From assembly GCA_023405815.1 (NCBI GenBank), contig JAEXXM010000039.1, forward strand, positions 1-64,000: a stretch of 64,000 nucleotides of DNA, in the 5' to 3' direction. Below, piece by piece: positions 52,914 through 62,094 of the stretch; positions within the stretch are counted from its first letter, which is position 1; the number at the start of each line of letters is the position of its first letter. Position numbers and translations under genes: made by a program. The notes beneath the pieces were generated by a model that saw nothing but the letters and a program-made list of their open reading frames with translations, ran no database searches and had not been told where the DNA came from. The stretch is from Pseudomonadota bacterium. GTDB lineage: Bacteria > Pseudomonadota > Alphaproteobacteria > Rhizobiales > Hyphomicrobiaceae.

Positions 52914-53712
52914 CGTTTGGCCCGAGCTCGCGCGGCGGCCGCAGTCGGTGACGATCGTCAGTGAGCAGCGCGACGCCGCCGGCCGCAGCCAGCAGCGAGC
53001 CGAGCGCGGTGGCGCCGGCGATCAGGAACATGATCATCACCTGATACTTCGCCGCCCCGATGGGGTCGGCGCCGGCAATGATCTGGCCTGTCATCATGCC
53101 GGGGAGGGCGACGATCCCGGTGGTCGCCATGGCGTTGAGCATCGGCATCAGACCTGTGCGCAGCGCACTGCGCAGGGGGCCGGACAGCGCCTCGAGGCGC
53201 GGGGCTCCGAGCGACAGGCGCGCTTCGATAGCGGTGCGCTCGCGATGCACGGCCTCGCTCAGGCTTTCGAGGACCAGAGCGACGGCGGTCATCGTGTTAC
53301 CGAGCACCATGCCGAGGATCGGCAGCACGTAGCGCGGCGCGTACCATGGCTCCGGTGCGATGACGATGCCGACGCCGAACATGGTCACGAGCGTGCCGAC
53401 GAACAGAAGCGTCGCGGAACTGAGGCCCATCAGCGGCCACGCCGGGATGCGGCGGTTGAGACGCGAGACGATCTCGACGCCGGCGGCGAAGACCATGACC
53501 ATCGCGAAGAGCAGCGTCCAGAACGGCGAGGACTGCGCGAATATGAACTTCAGGACGATGCCGATGAGGGCGAGCTGCACGACCATGCGTGCGGCCGAGA
53601 CGGCGAGGTTCTTCTCGAGCCCGAGGCGAAAGGCCCAAGAGATGGCGCCATTGGCGATGAGCAGCATCGCGGAGAGCACGAGGTCCCAGTAGGTCAGCGG
53701 TACATAGGTCAT
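52897..53712 (-). CDS. fetB: iron/metal export ABC permease FetB
   Basis: A 271-residue permease of the FetB (YbbM) family with about seven helices. Motifs: YWDLVLSAMLLIANGAISWA, AARMVVQLALIGIVLKFIFA, the conserved LGNTMTAVALVLESL and the cytoplasmic coupling segment IEARLSLGAP, and the signature ATTGIVALPGMMTGQII. With FetA it exports iron in E. coli and protects from oxidative stress. Its start overlaps the fetA stop by 4 bases (ATGA), so the two are translationally coupled. Confidence 0.9.
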   Translation of the reverse strand: MTYVPLTYWDLVLSAMLLIANGAISWAFRLGLEKNLAVSAARMVVQLALIGIVLKFIFAQSSPFWTLLFAMVMVFAAGVEIVSRLNRRIPAWPLMGLSSATLLFVGTLVTMFGVGIVIAPEPWYAPRYVLPILGMVLGNTMTAVALVLESLSEAVHRERTAIEARLSLGAPRLEALSGPLRSALRTGLMPMLNAMATTGIVALPGMMTGQIIAGADPIGAAKYQVMIMFLIAGATALGSLLAAAGGVALLTDDRHRLRPPRELGPNENARG

Positions 53713-54329
53713 GATGCGGCCGGGCTTTGCGAGGGCAAGGTGGGCATCTCCCTGGAGAGCACGAGGCGCGCATGCGCGAGGCGGCCGACCTGCGCGGCAT
53801 CATGGCTGACGAGGACGACCGAGCGGCCGGACAGCAACTGAAAGCGGATCAGCTCCTCGACCAGCGCCCTGCTTTGCGGGTCGAGCGCGCCGGTCGGCTC
53901 GTCGAGGAGAAGCACCGCCGGCTCGTCGAGAAGCGCGCGCACCAGCGCCAGGCGCTGGCGCTCGCCGGTCGAAAGCTTCGTTATGGGGCGATCGAGCAGC
54001 GCCGGATCGAGGTCCAACTGGCGCATTAGGCGATCGAGCCTGGAAGCGGGTGTGCCGGCCGGCATGCAGCCACGCGGCGTATCGGACCACCATGCCGGCT
54101 CGGCAGCGCAGTAGCGCACGCGCCGGCGCCATTCGTAGGCGGGGAGCTCGCAGCGCTCCTGACCATCGACGACGACGCGGCCCTCAGCGGCATCGAGATC
54201 GGCAAGCGCGCGCAGCAGCAGCGTCTTGCCGGCGCCCGAAGGGCCCTCGACGGCGAGACATTCGCCGCCGGCGACCTCGAACGTCAGCGGCTTGAGGCCA
54301 CCAACCTGCAATCGTTCGACGCGCAGCAC
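53709..54329 (-). CDS. fetA: iron/metal export ABC ATP-binding protein FetA
   Basis: A 206-residue ABC ATPase. Walker A VEGPSGAGKTLLLRALAD, ABC signature KLSTGERQRLALVRALL, Walker B VLLLDEPTGALDPQ and the switch His region VVLVSHDAAQV are intact. The short length and GGLKPLTFEVAGGECLAVEG start match FetA (YbbL). Forms a transporter with FetB, encoded immediately downstream with a 4-base overlap. No iron-responsive operator was identified. Confidence 0.9.
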   Translation of the reverse strand: MLRVERLQVGGLKPLTFEVAGGECLAVEGPSGAGKTLLLRALADLDAAEGRVVVDGQERCELPAYEWRRRVRYCAAEPAWWSDTPRGCMPAGTPASRLDRLMRQLDLDPALLDRPITKLSTGERQRLALVRALLDEPAVLLLDEPTGALDPQSRALVEELIRFQLLSGRSVVLVSHDAAQVGRLAHARLVLSREMPTLPSQSPAAS

Positions 54330-54409
54330 GGAATGTTCCTCAGGCCGGGGCGGCGAGGAGGGAGGCTTAGCAGGTCAAAGGTATGTTTCGCCAGCGTCCG
54401 TGGATCGGC

Positions 54410-55045
54410 TCAGGCCGGTTTGGCGGACAGGAGGATGTCAGCGCCATCCTGCAGAACGGCGAGACGCATTCCGGCGGTGGTCGCCAGACGGCAGGTGTAA
54501 TAGGCCTGGATGGTCATGGCATCGAGCGGGGGAGCGTGCTCGCCGGAGATGAACTCGGCAAGATGCAGCGGCGCGCGCGCGTTGGTGCCCTTGCAGCGCA
54601 CCAGGAAACTCGGCGTCTCCATGGTGCCCGCCATCTGCACGTCGATGTCGCCGCCGCGCGGTAGGGCCGTAACGGCGCTGGCGACGAGATTGAGGAGCAG
54701 CTTGGCCTTGTCCTTGGGCATGTGCCCGGGGGGGCACTTCCAGATGAGATTGTGCTTACCCTTGCCGATGAAGCCGCGCGAAATCTGCTCGGCGGTGCCC
54801 ATGTCGATCATGGCGCCTGCCGAGCCGGCAGCTCCGAAGGCGAAGCGGCAGAATTGCAGGCGTGCGGACGCCTGCTCCGTCACGTTGCGTATGACATCGA
54901 GGGCGTAGTTCTTGGCTTCCTGGTCGTCGTCCTCGTCGAGGATCTCGAGCCCATTGTAGATGGCGCCCACGGGCCCAATGACGTCGTGACAAATCTTGCT
55001 CGAGATAAGTGCCGCGAGTTCAAGGTCCGTCGGATTGGCGCCCAT
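54410..55045 (-). CDS. chpT: histidine phosphotransferase ChpT
   Basis: A 211-residue ChpT, which relays phosphate from CckA to CtrA and CpdR in the alphaproteobacterial cell-cycle circuit. The phosphorylated His lies in ALISSKICHDVIGPVGAIYN, followed by NGLEILDEDDDQEAKNYALD (dimeric helical bundle). The C-terminal half is a degenerate histidine-kinase-like fold (LLLNLVASAVTALPRGGDID). The start at 55045 follows GGGGGGCATCG; ATG 55090 would add a short unrelated lead. CtrA and CckA are not in this window. Divergent from cysQ. Confidence 0.9.
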   Translation of the reverse strand: MGANPTDLELAALISSKICHDVIGPVGAIYNGLEILDEDDDQEAKNYALDVIRNVTEQASARLQFCRFAFGAAGSAGAMIDMGTAEQISRGFIGKGKHNLIWKCPPGHMPKDKAKLLLNLVASAVTALPRGGDIDVQMAGTMETPSFLVRCKGTNARAPLHLAEFISGEHAPPLDAMTIQAYYTCRLATTAGMRLAVLQDGADILLSAKPA

Positions 55046-55291
55046 CGATGCCCCCCTAATGATGCCGCAGATAGAATGCCGGTGCTTCATTCAGCCGGCA
55101 CGCGGGACGCTCTTTACGCGCGCCAACAGGTCCGCTTGCGAAGTGCTCACGCCATCTGATACACGCGCCGCAACTTCCGTGCAAAGGTCGGTCCTGCAAC
55201 TTGCCTCATACGCCGCTGAACCACGCGCGGCGAACCGGCTCGCAGCCGGTCGGCGTTGGACCCCGGTGGCGAATCAGGGCGCGAACGGCAA

Positions 55292-56116
55292 ATGAAGCTA
55301 GAGGAATATGGGGCACTGGTCGAGGCGTTGCTGCCGGCAGTGCTGGCAGCGGGACGCGTCGAGATGCGCCACTTTGCGGCCGGCGTCGAGGTGTCGACGA
55401 AGGCCGACACGACGCCGGTCACCGTGGCCGATCATGAAGCCGAAGAGATTCTCACCGAGGCACTGCATCGCACGGCGCCGGGCGTTCCCGTCATCGCCGA
55501 GGAGGCTGTCGCGGCGGGGCGCGTGCCGGCCGTGAAGGATACTTTCTTCCTCGTCGATCCGCTGGACGGGACGCGGGCCTTCATCAAGGGGAGCGCGGAG
55601 TTCACGATCAATATCGGCCTCGTCATCCGGCAAGAGCCGGTGTTCGGCATCATCTACGCTCCGGCGCTCGGACAGTTCTTCGCGACCATCGCGCCGGATC
55701 GATCGATTGAAGCGGCGATCTCGCCCGACGACGAAGCGCCAGGCCTTGCGCGCATCGAGCTGAAGCGCTTGGCGACGCGCGCGCCGGATCCCAAGGCGCT
55801 CGTCGCATTCGCCAGCCGCTCGCACGCAACGCAGAGTACCGACGAGTTCCTGAAGCACCTACCGATTACGGAGAAGCGCAAGGCGAGCTCGTCGCTGAAG
55901 TTCTGCCTCATTGCGCGCGGGGAAGCCGATCTCTATGCCCGGCTGGGGCAGACGAGCGAATGGGATACAGCGGCGGGGCAGGCCATTCTCACGGCGGCCG
56001 GCGGATGTGTCACGACGCTCGACGGCGCTCCGCTTGCCTATGGCAAGCGCGAAGGGGGCTACGCCAATCCGCACTTCATCGCCTGGGGGCGGGAGCCAAT
56101 ATTGCGCGCATCGTAG
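55292..56116 (+). CDS. cysQ: 3'(2'),5'-bisphosphate nucleotidase CysQ
   Basis: A 274-residue member of the lithium-sensitive phosphatase family. It dephosphorylates PAP to AMP, recycling the by-product of sulfate assimilation. Metal-site motifs: ADHEAEEIL, VIAEEAVAAGR, LVDPLDGTRAFIKG and the C-terminal SEWDTAAGQAILTAAGG. The start at 55292 is chosen; 12 codons upstream lies an alternative at 55256. Next gene begins 118 bases later. No other sulfur genes are nearby. Confidence 0.92.
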   Translation: MKLEEYGALVEALLPAVLAAGRVEMRHFAAGVEVSTKADTTPVTVADHEAEEILTEALHRTAPGVPVIAEEAVAAGRVPAVKDTFFLVDPLDGTRAFIKGSAEFTINIGLVIRQEPVFGIIYAPALGQFFATIAPDRSIEAAISPDDEAPGLARIELKRLATRAPDPKALVAFASRSHATQSTDEFLKHLPITEKRKASSSLKFCLIARGEADLYARLGQTSEWDTAAGQAILTAAGGCVTTLDGAPLAYGKREGGYANPHFIAWGREPILRAS

Positions 56117-56233
56117 GTGCCGCAATACGGCCACAAGCCATCGCCGATCGGCCACACTTTCGCACTACTCTCAATCGAAGGGTTTTTGAGGATCGCGGGC
56201 GCGGCGGACTGGCCGACGCGCCGTGCACAAACG

Positions 56234-57112
56234 ATGGATAATCCGATGGCGCTGCTTTGGCGCGGACGTCGCCTTCATCTCGCTTTCTCGTCACTGGCGG
56301 TTTTTGTCGCCTTCCTCGCTTCGGCGTCGCTGGCCACTGCTCAGGATAGCTCTGGCTCCGACTACGGCCCCTATTCAGGGGGACGCACGGGAACGGCTGA
56401 ATCCGATCGTCCCCCCGCCAACGACGCCTACAGCCCGCCGCCGAGCGGCGGCTCTGCCTATCAGTCGCCCTATCGCCCGGGCGGGGCGTACCGAGAGGAC
56501 GACAACTACAGCCGTTATGACGGCGACCGCGCGGCCGCTGCTCCACCGCAGGAGCCGGCACCTGGTTATGGCGAGCCATATCATGCTCCGGGCGAGCCTT
56601 ACGACGACCGGGGCGGGCCTCCTCCCGGGGGAGGGTACAGCCAGAACGAGATCATCGAGGCGGGGGGCCGGTTCTTCGGTTCGGTGAGCAAGGGCCTTGC
56701 GAGCGTGGTCGAGCACGCGTTCGCCAAGTCAGGGCGGCCGAACGGCTATATCCTGGGGACGGACGCGGGTGGCGCCTTCGTGGCCGGCCTGCGCTACGGC
56801 GAGGGGACCCTCTACACCAAGGATGCGGGCACCCATAAGGTTTACTGGCAAGGTCCGTCGGTGGGGTACGACTTCGGCGGCGAGGGCTCGAAGACCATGG
56901 TCCTCGTTTACAATCTGCAGGACCCGGCGCAGATTTATGAGCGCTATGCGGGTGTCCAGGGGTCGGCCTACATTGTCGGCGGCGTCGGCATCCAATATCA
57001 GACCCACGGCAATGTCACTCTGGCGCCGATCCGTTCGGGAATTGGTTTACGGCTAGGTGCGAACATCGGATATTTGAAGTATACCCGCTCGCCTACGTGG
57101 AACCCATTTTGA
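56234..57112 (+). CDS. DUF1134 family exported protein
   Basis: A 292-residue exported protein. A signal peptide (~1-37, ending ASLATAQ) is followed by a Pro/Tyr/Gly-rich disordered stretch (~38-135). The DUF1134 domain begins at YSQNEIIEAGGRFFGSVSKG and contains VGYDFGGEGSKTMVLVYNL and YIVGGVGIQYQTHG. DUF1134 proteins are found in alphaproteobacteria; no molecular function is established. The start at 56234 is preferred over 56246. Confidence 0.82.
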   Translation: MDNPMALLWRGRRLHLAFSSLAVFVAFLASASLATAQDSSGSDYGPYSGGRTGTAESDRPPANDAYSPPPSGGSAYQSPYRPGGAYREDDNYSRYDGDRAAAAPPQEPAPGYGEPYHAPGEPYDDRGGPPPGGGYSQNEIIEAGGRFFGSVSKGLASVVEHAFAKSGRPNGYILGTDAGGAFVAGLRYGEGTLYTKDAGTHKVYWQGPSVGYDFGGEGSKTMVLVYNLQDPAQIYERYAGVQGSAYIVGGVGIQYQTHGNVTLAPIRSGIGLRLGANIGYLKYTRSPTWNPF

Positions 57113-57273
57113 GTCGCCGCGCGGCTTCAAGAGGTATGCTCCGGGTGGAGACGCGCTGGAATGGTAGCATTGCGCAGGCAACTCCCCAGTTCGACGATCG
57201 AGGCCCGAGGGTTGCGCTCGGTGGGTATGCTGCCGTGCGCCTTCTTTAGCCGGCTGCTGGCGAGGACGCGGGC

Positions 57274-58761
57274 GTGATCACGATCGAGATGGTCATGCTG
57301 GCGACGCTGGGCTTCCTCACGGCCGCCCTGCTGGCGCTGTTCATCGCCCCGCTCTACCGGCGGCGCATCGCGCGGCTCACGACCGACGCGCTGAAGCGCT
57401 CGATGCCGCTCACCGACGCTGAGATCCGCGCCGACAAAGATCGCCTCAGAGCCGAGTTCGCCATTCGCATCCACAAGCTGGAGACGAGGGTCGAGGAAGC
57501 CGCCGAGGCATCGGCGCGGCAGATGGTCGAGCTCAACCGTCGCGACGCGACGATCAGCGAGCTCGAAGGCGAGGTGGCGAAGCAGCACACGGCGCTCGAA
57601 GAGCACGAGAATGCGCGTCGGGTGCTCGAGCAGACGATTATGGACCGGCTGCCGAAGGTCGAGCACCGGCTGGCGGAGGCGCGCAAGCTGCTATTCCAGC
57701 GTGATCGCGAGATCGTGGCGCTGACGCAGTCGAGCGAGAAGCAGTCGCGCGCGCTCGAGGAAGCGACGCAGATCAACGCGCAGCAAACCGACGAGGTGCA
57801 TCGTCTCAAGGCGGCGCTGAACACGAGGGCGGCCCGCAATCGCGACGGCCTAGGCGATCCCCGGTACGACGGCGAGGTCGCGCTGCGCACCGAGATCGAA
57901 ACCCTGCGCGCCAAGACGCGCGAGCAGACGGCGCTCATCGCGCGGCTGCAGTCGCTGGTTGCCCGCGCCGGGCCGGCGGCGGAAGCGGGCGAGGGTGCGA
58001 CGACCAAGGGCTCCGGCGAGGCGATGCGTCCGGCCAAGGTGCGCGCCGGCCAGGCAGCTGCGACGGAGCAGGCGACGCCGCCGCCGCTGAAGCCCGTCGA
58101 CAAGGGTTCCGAGGCGGCTGATCCGCAGGCGCAGAACGAGATCCGCAGGCTCAAGTCGGTCAACCAGGATCAGGCCGCGGAGCTGTCGCGTCTGAAGGCG
58201 GCGCTTACGACATACGAAGCTGCCGACAGCGACGACCGGGGCGTCAAGGAAAGCAAGATTGCCCTCAAGGCGCGCCTGTCTGCGCTGCAGGCGCTTACCG
58301 ACGAGCAGTCGGGGACCATTCAGGCGCTGCGCGCGGAGCTCGCCGCCGGCAACGAGAAGCTGGCGCGGCAGGCGGCGTACTTCATGGAGGAGATGCGGCG
58401 CCTCGGATCGGTGCCGGCTCCTGGTCCCTCGCGCCGCGGACCTGACGGCGCCGATGGCGCAAAGCGTCCGCTCGCCGAGCGCATCAACGATCCGCGCGTT
58501 GCGCGCTTCCCGCGTCCTGGAGCCGAGGTGCCGGCACAGACAGCGCCAGCCGACGAAGCCAAGAGCGCCGAGGCAGAGCCGCGGCGCGGCGGCGGGTTCC
58601 TCAAGGCGCTCGACGCGGCATCGCTGCCGGTCGAGACGCGGGTCGAGCATGCACCGCCGCCCGAGACCGCCAACGGCGAAGCGGCACCGGCCGAGGTCAA
58701 GCGCACGCGCAAGGCGCGGCTGCTCGACCGCATCACGGGGCTCGACAAGAACTCTGCTTAG
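57274..58761 (+). CDS. coiled-coil membrane protein of unknown function
   Basis: A 495-residue protein with one N-terminal membrane helix (~6-27, MLATLGFLTAALLALFIAP) followed by a long series of heptad-like coiled-coil segments (~35-185, 285-375). Between and after these are low-complexity Ala/Pro linkers. The C-terminus ends in a basic segment (TRKARLLDRITGLDK). The start is GTG at 57274. The architecture resembles envelope scaffold or polarity proteins, and the convergent neighbour encodes a bactofilin. No family was recognised, so any link between the two is inference. Confidence 0.7.
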   Translation: MITIEMVMLATLGFLTAALLALFIAPLYRRRIARLTTDALKRSMPLTDAEIRADKDRLRAEFAIRIHKLETRVEEAAEASARQMVELNRRDATISELEGEVAKQHTALEEHENARRVLEQTIMDRLPKVEHRLAEARKLLFQRDREIVALTQSSEKQSRALEEATQINAQQTDEVHRLKAALNTRAARNRDGLGDPRYDGEVALRTEIETLRAKTREQTALIARLQSLVARAGPAAEAGEGATTKGSGEAMRPAKVRAGQAAATEQATPPPLKPVDKGSEAADPQAQNEIRRLKSVNQDQAAELSRLKAALTTYEAADSDDRGVKESKIALKARLSALQALTDEQSGTIQALRAELAAGNEKLARQAAYFMEEMRRLGSVPAPGPSRRGPDGADGAKRPLAERINDPRVARFPRPGAEVPAQTAPADEAKSAEAEPRRGGGFLKALDAASLPVETRVEHAPPPETANGEAAPAEVKRTRKARLLDRITGLDKNSA

Positions 58762-58768
58762 TTGAGTG

Positions 58769-58807
58769 GCGCCGGTGGCTCCGCTTCGCTGAGCCAGCTG
58801 CCGGCGC
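58769..58807. repeat. large stem-loop between the coiled-coil and bactofilin genes
   Basis: GCGCCGG-TGGCTC (58769-58781) pairs with GAGCCA (58791-58796) and CCGGCGC (58801-58807), with a 9-base loop and a 4-base bulge. It lies between convergent genes. Without a T-run it is a possible factor-dependent terminator rather than an intrinsic one. Confidence 0.6.
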
Positions 58808-58823
58808 GAGGATTTGCGAGGCC

Positions 58824-59318
58824 TTAGCCCACCGCGTCGCGATGGGTTTCGACATCGAGCACCGGCTGCCAGTCTCCGGCATCCTTGGCGCTGCGCACGC
58901 GGCCATCGAACTGTGCGCCCTCGGCAATGATCAGGTTCTTCTGCACGATGTCGCCGCTGATACGCGCGGTGTTGTGCAGCGCGACCGTCTCGGCGCGAAG
59001 CTGGCCATTGATGGCGCCGTGGACCGTGAGATTGCGTGCGCTGACCGAGCCGGTGACCTTACCGGTCTCGCCGACGGTGACGTCGTCGCCATGGATGTCG
59101 CCGGTGACCTCGCCGGCGATGACGAGAGCCGTCCTGCAGACGAGCGTGATCTTCTGACCGACGATGGCGAGATCGGGTCCGATAACCGATGCCTGCTTGG
59201 CCGGCGACATCATCGGAGATCCCGCAGGAAGGAAATCGCGCGATGCGGGGGAGGGGGGCGGCGTAAGCGAAGGAGCACCGGGCACCTTCTGATCTGGATT
59301 AGAACCGCGACCGAACAC
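58824..59318 (-). CDS. bactofilin (polymer-forming cytoskeletal protein)
   Basis: A 164-residue bactofilin. A Pro-rich N-terminal tail (~1-40) precedes the DUF583 beta-helix (~45-145), with repeats of the type VIAGEVTGDIHGDDVTVGET, VTGSVSARNLTVHGAINGQL and ISGDIVQKNLIIAEGAQFDG (each at most 20 residues). Bactofilins self-assemble into membrane-associated filaments for cell shape and stalk or polar functions, relevant to budding or prosthecate Hyphomicrobiales. It has no obvious operon partner and converges with the coiled-coil gene. Confidence 0.9.
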   Translation of the reverse strand: MFGRGSNPDQKVPGAPSLTPPPSPASRDFLPAGSPMMSPAKQASVIGPDLAIVGQKITLVCRTALVIAGEVTGDIHGDDVTVGETGKVTGSVSARNLTVHGAINGQLRAETVALHNTARISGDIVQKNLIIAEGAQFDGRVRSAKDAGDWQPVLDVETHRDAVG

Positions 59319-59480
59319 AACACACCTCCCACACTTGTCCCTTTGATCCGCACCGAGCGGAGCATGATCGGGTGTGCGAATTATGTCGAGAGCCCCGATG
59401 GGGTGTTGTTTCCGTGCCTCGCCCGGTCCCGCATAGGAGAATAGCGTTAATCGCCTGGGCCTCGGGGGGTGCCGAAGGAA

Positions 59481-59508
59481 GCGGCCGCGGACAGTTGTCC
59501 ACGGCCGC
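59481..59508 (-). terminator. possible terminator after Cys-containing exported protein B
   Basis: GCGGCCG (59481-59487) pairs with CGGCCGC (59502-59508), extended by GGAC/GTCC inside with one asymmetric base. On the minus strand it is followed by TTCCTTC. It lies 23 bases past the stop of the gene at 59532-59822. Confidence 0.6.
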
Positions 59509-59531
59509 TCAATCGTAGAGGTGGAGCCGGA

Positions 59532-59822
59532 TCAGGACTTGCAGACGTCGATCCACGACAGGCAGGTGTAGCCGCTGCCGTCCTTCTTGCACTTGTAGCG
59601 CTCGTTACGGAAGGTGTCGGTCTGGATGGGCCAGTTGCCGGACAACTGGGCGACGATCTCCCAGGCCTGGAACTTCGCCATATCCTCGGTCCAAGCCCAG
59701 CCTTTGCCGCGCTTGGTCACACATTTCCCAGCCTCGGCCGGGGCGATGAAACCAGTGGCGGGGGTCAGCAGCACGGCGCCGGCGACAAGGCCGAGCGCGA
59801 GCGCCGCGATCTTCGTCTTCAT
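59532..59822 (-). CDS. small Cys-containing exported protein, member B
   Basis: A 96-residue exported protein: signal peptide (LALGLVAGAVLLTPATGFIA, cleavage near EAG-K), then four Cys (AGKCVTK, RYKCKKD, YTCLSW, DVCKS). DMAKFQAWEIVAQLSGNW and the ending GSGYTCLSWIDVCKS parallel member A at 50896-51195 (DGAKFQVKE..., GLGYNCVGTSTICK). The spacing of the last two Cys also matches member C at 51920. The start at 59822 has AGGAGTATCATC upstream. Function unknown; periplasmic by its signal. Confidence 0.72.
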   Translation of the reverse strand: MKTKIAALALGLVAGAVLLTPATGFIAPAEAGKCVTKRGKGWAWTEDMAKFQAWEIVAQLSGNWPIQTDTFRNERYKCKKDGSGYTCLSWIDVCKS

Positions 59823-60092
59823 GATGATACTCCTACGCAAACACGCACCGCAGCTCCTGGCGTAAGGGTGTCCGCGGCGTCCGGCAATGCCGCGGGCGCA
59901 ACACTCATGCTGCATTCATCCGACATATGATCTTTATGCCGGCGGCGAACCTGCGCTCGGACTGCCACACCCGGTAACCTGGACGGGCACCCGTTCTGGA
60001 CTCCTCCCAGGGGCCAACCTAGAGTCCTTCCAATTCAAGGGCGGGCCGGGGGGCGCGCTCGACAAGAAAGTTTTGCGTTCGGGGGAACTGTA

Positions 60093-62033
60093 ATGGCCGA
60101 CGGCTCGGGGGAGATCGACCTAAAGGCACTCCCGAAAATGGTGCGCTGGTACAGCCCCGCGCATCTCGTCAGCACCGGCTGGCGCTCGGTCGTTTCGGAG
60201 ATTTTCGGGCAGTACGCCGACCAGCGGATCATGCAGGCGACGATCGACGGCTTTGCGCCGGAGATCATGAAGACGGTCGTCGGTCGCTACAACTATTCCG
60301 ACCTGCGCCAGCTCGGCGACGGCAACGCGGTGTGGGTCGACTACGTGGCCGATCTCGGCGACGGCTTCGATTCCACCTTTGCGATGGCATCGCTGATCAG
60401 CCAGCCGCAGATCGATCTCGAGGGCGCAGGCACGCTGCCCGGCGCCAAGCTGCTGATCATGGGGGGCGACCAAGTCTATCCGTTCCCCACGCGCCAAGCG
60501 TACCGCGAGCGCTTCGCAATGCCGTACTCGACGGCGCTGCCACCGGCGCCGGACGGAAGCTGGCGGCGCCTGTTGTTCGTGCTGCCGGGCAATCACGACT
60601 GGTACGACGGGCTCTCCTCGTTCGACCACATGTTCTGCAAGGCGCGCTTCGGGCACGCCGCGGAGAATCGCATCGGCGGCTGGCTCTGCCCTCAGCATCG
60701 CAGCTATTTCGCGATCCGGCTGCCGCACAACTGGTGGGTCTGGGGCGCGGACATCCAGCTCGCGCAGTATCTCGATGCCGGCCAGATCCTCTATTTCGAG
60801 GGTGTTGCCGAGGCGATGAAGGCGCACCCGACCGAGGCGCCGAAGCTCATCCTGTGCACCGCGGAGCCGAGCTGGAACTACGACAAGGACGAGAAGCTGC
60901 AGGGCGAGGACAATCTCTCGACCATAACCAAGATCGCGACCGATGCCGGTGCGCGCATCGCGGCTGTCGTCGCGGGCGACCTGCACCACTACAGCCGCTA
61001 CCAGTCGAAGGACACCGGCACGCAATTCTACACAGCGGGTGGCGGAGGAGCGTACTTCTCGCCGACTCACTACCTCAAAGACACGCGAAAGGTCTCCTGG
61101 GGCGGGAAGAGGCTCGACATTGATCTCAAGTGCCAGATCAAGGACGGCAAGCCGACGGGCAAGCCATCGTGCTGGCCGTCGCGCAGCGAGAGCCGGCGCC
61201 TCAGCCTGTGGACGCTCGCGTTCCCGTTCCACAACTACGGCTACGCGGTGGCGCTCGGCGTCATCTACTGGGTGATGATCTGGATGTTCTCGACGACGCC
61301 GTACAACGGCACGACCGTCGGTGCGACACTGATCAGCGACCCGGATTTCCATTGGTGGCCTGGCATATTCATGTTGGCGCCGCTGGCCGCTGCGTCGAAC
61401 GTCATCCTCGGCATATGGTGCCTTGTGCTGTGGGCCGTGCTCTACGGCTATGCCGACGGCGCGCGAGGCGGCAAGGTCAGATTGTTGCTCGGCACGCTGC
61501 ACTGGGCCGCGCACATTTCGATGATGATCGCGCTCTACTACGCGGTCTCGTATTTCTCGTTCTACCTCGTCGATACGGTGTGGCCACAGGCGAAGGAGAT
61601 GCTGCAGAACCTGCAGCTGAAGTCGTCGGCCGATGTGCGCGAGCTGTTCCGCACCATCGTCATCTTCCCGCTGGTGATGATCTTCATCGGCGGCCTGGCC
61701 GCGGGCTTCGTGTGGGGCGCCTACCTCACCATCACGTGCCTCTTCGGGCTGCACTGCGACCAGGCTTTCGCGTCGATGGGCATCCCGGACTACAAGAACT
61801 TCCTGCGCATGAAGGTCGAGCCAAACAAGCTGACGATCTATTCGATCGGGCTCAGGCGCACGCCTCGGCGCTGGGCGTGGCGGAAGGCCAAGGACACGGG
61901 GCTCGGTGCGGTCAGCGGGCCGGCGATCGTGCCGGCGCGTCCGCTGCGGCCGACGCTGATCGACGGGCCGGTGGAAATCCGCGTCGGCGAGATCAAGCGG
62001 CCCGAGCAGAAAAAGTCGACCGTGGTGGCATGA
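60093..62033 (+). CDS. membrane-integral metallophosphoesterase-like protein
   Basis: A 646-residue protein. Residues ~85-345 form a calcineurin-like metallophosphoesterase: DLGDGFDST (88-95), GGDQVYP (124-130), LPGNHDWYDG (164-173) and AGDLHHYSRY (~295-304). These match motifs I, II, III and V, with motif I atypical (D-x-G-D instead of D-x-H). Then come about five membrane helices (~370-560; YGYAVALGVIYWVMIWMF, AHISMMIALYYAVSYFSFYL), and a basic tail. Family members cleave phosphoesters or nucleotides; the substrate here is unknown. GGGGGAACTGTA precedes the ATG. A GMC oxidoreductase gene follows 61 bases later. Confidence 0.75.
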   Translation: MADGSGEIDLKALPKMVRWYSPAHLVSTGWRSVVSEIFGQYADQRIMQATIDGFAPEIMKTVVGRYNYSDLRQLGDGNAVWVDYVADLGDGFDSTFAMASLISQPQIDLEGAGTLPGAKLLIMGGDQVYPFPTRQAYRERFAMPYSTALPPAPDGSWRRLLFVLPGNHDWYDGLSSFDHMFCKARFGHAAENRIGGWLCPQHRSYFAIRLPHNWWVWGADIQLAQYLDAGQILYFEGVAEAMKAHPTEAPKLILCTAEPSWNYDKDEKLQGEDNLSTITKIATDAGARIAAVVAGDLHHYSRYQSKDTGTQFYTAGGGGAYFSPTHYLKDTRKVSWGGKRLDIDLKCQIKDGKPTGKPSCWPSRSESRRLSLWTLAFPFHNYGYAVALGVIYWVMIWMFSTTPYNGTTVGATLISDPDFHWWPGIFMLAPLAAASNVILGIWCLVLWAVLYGYADGARGGKVRLLLGTLHWAAHISMMIALYYAVSYFSFYLVDTVWPQAKEMLQNLQLKSSADVRELFRTIVIFPLVMIFIGGLAAGFVWGAYLTITCLFGLHCDQAFASMGIPDYKNFLRMKVEPNKLTIYSIGLRRTPRRWAWRKAKDTGLGAVSGPAIVPARPLRPTLIDGPVEIRVGEIKRPEQKKSTVVA

Positions 62034-62094
62034 GAACGAGAAACGGCGCGGCGCCGCACGGCGGAAGCCGCGAACACGGGGGAATGTAGGGCGT

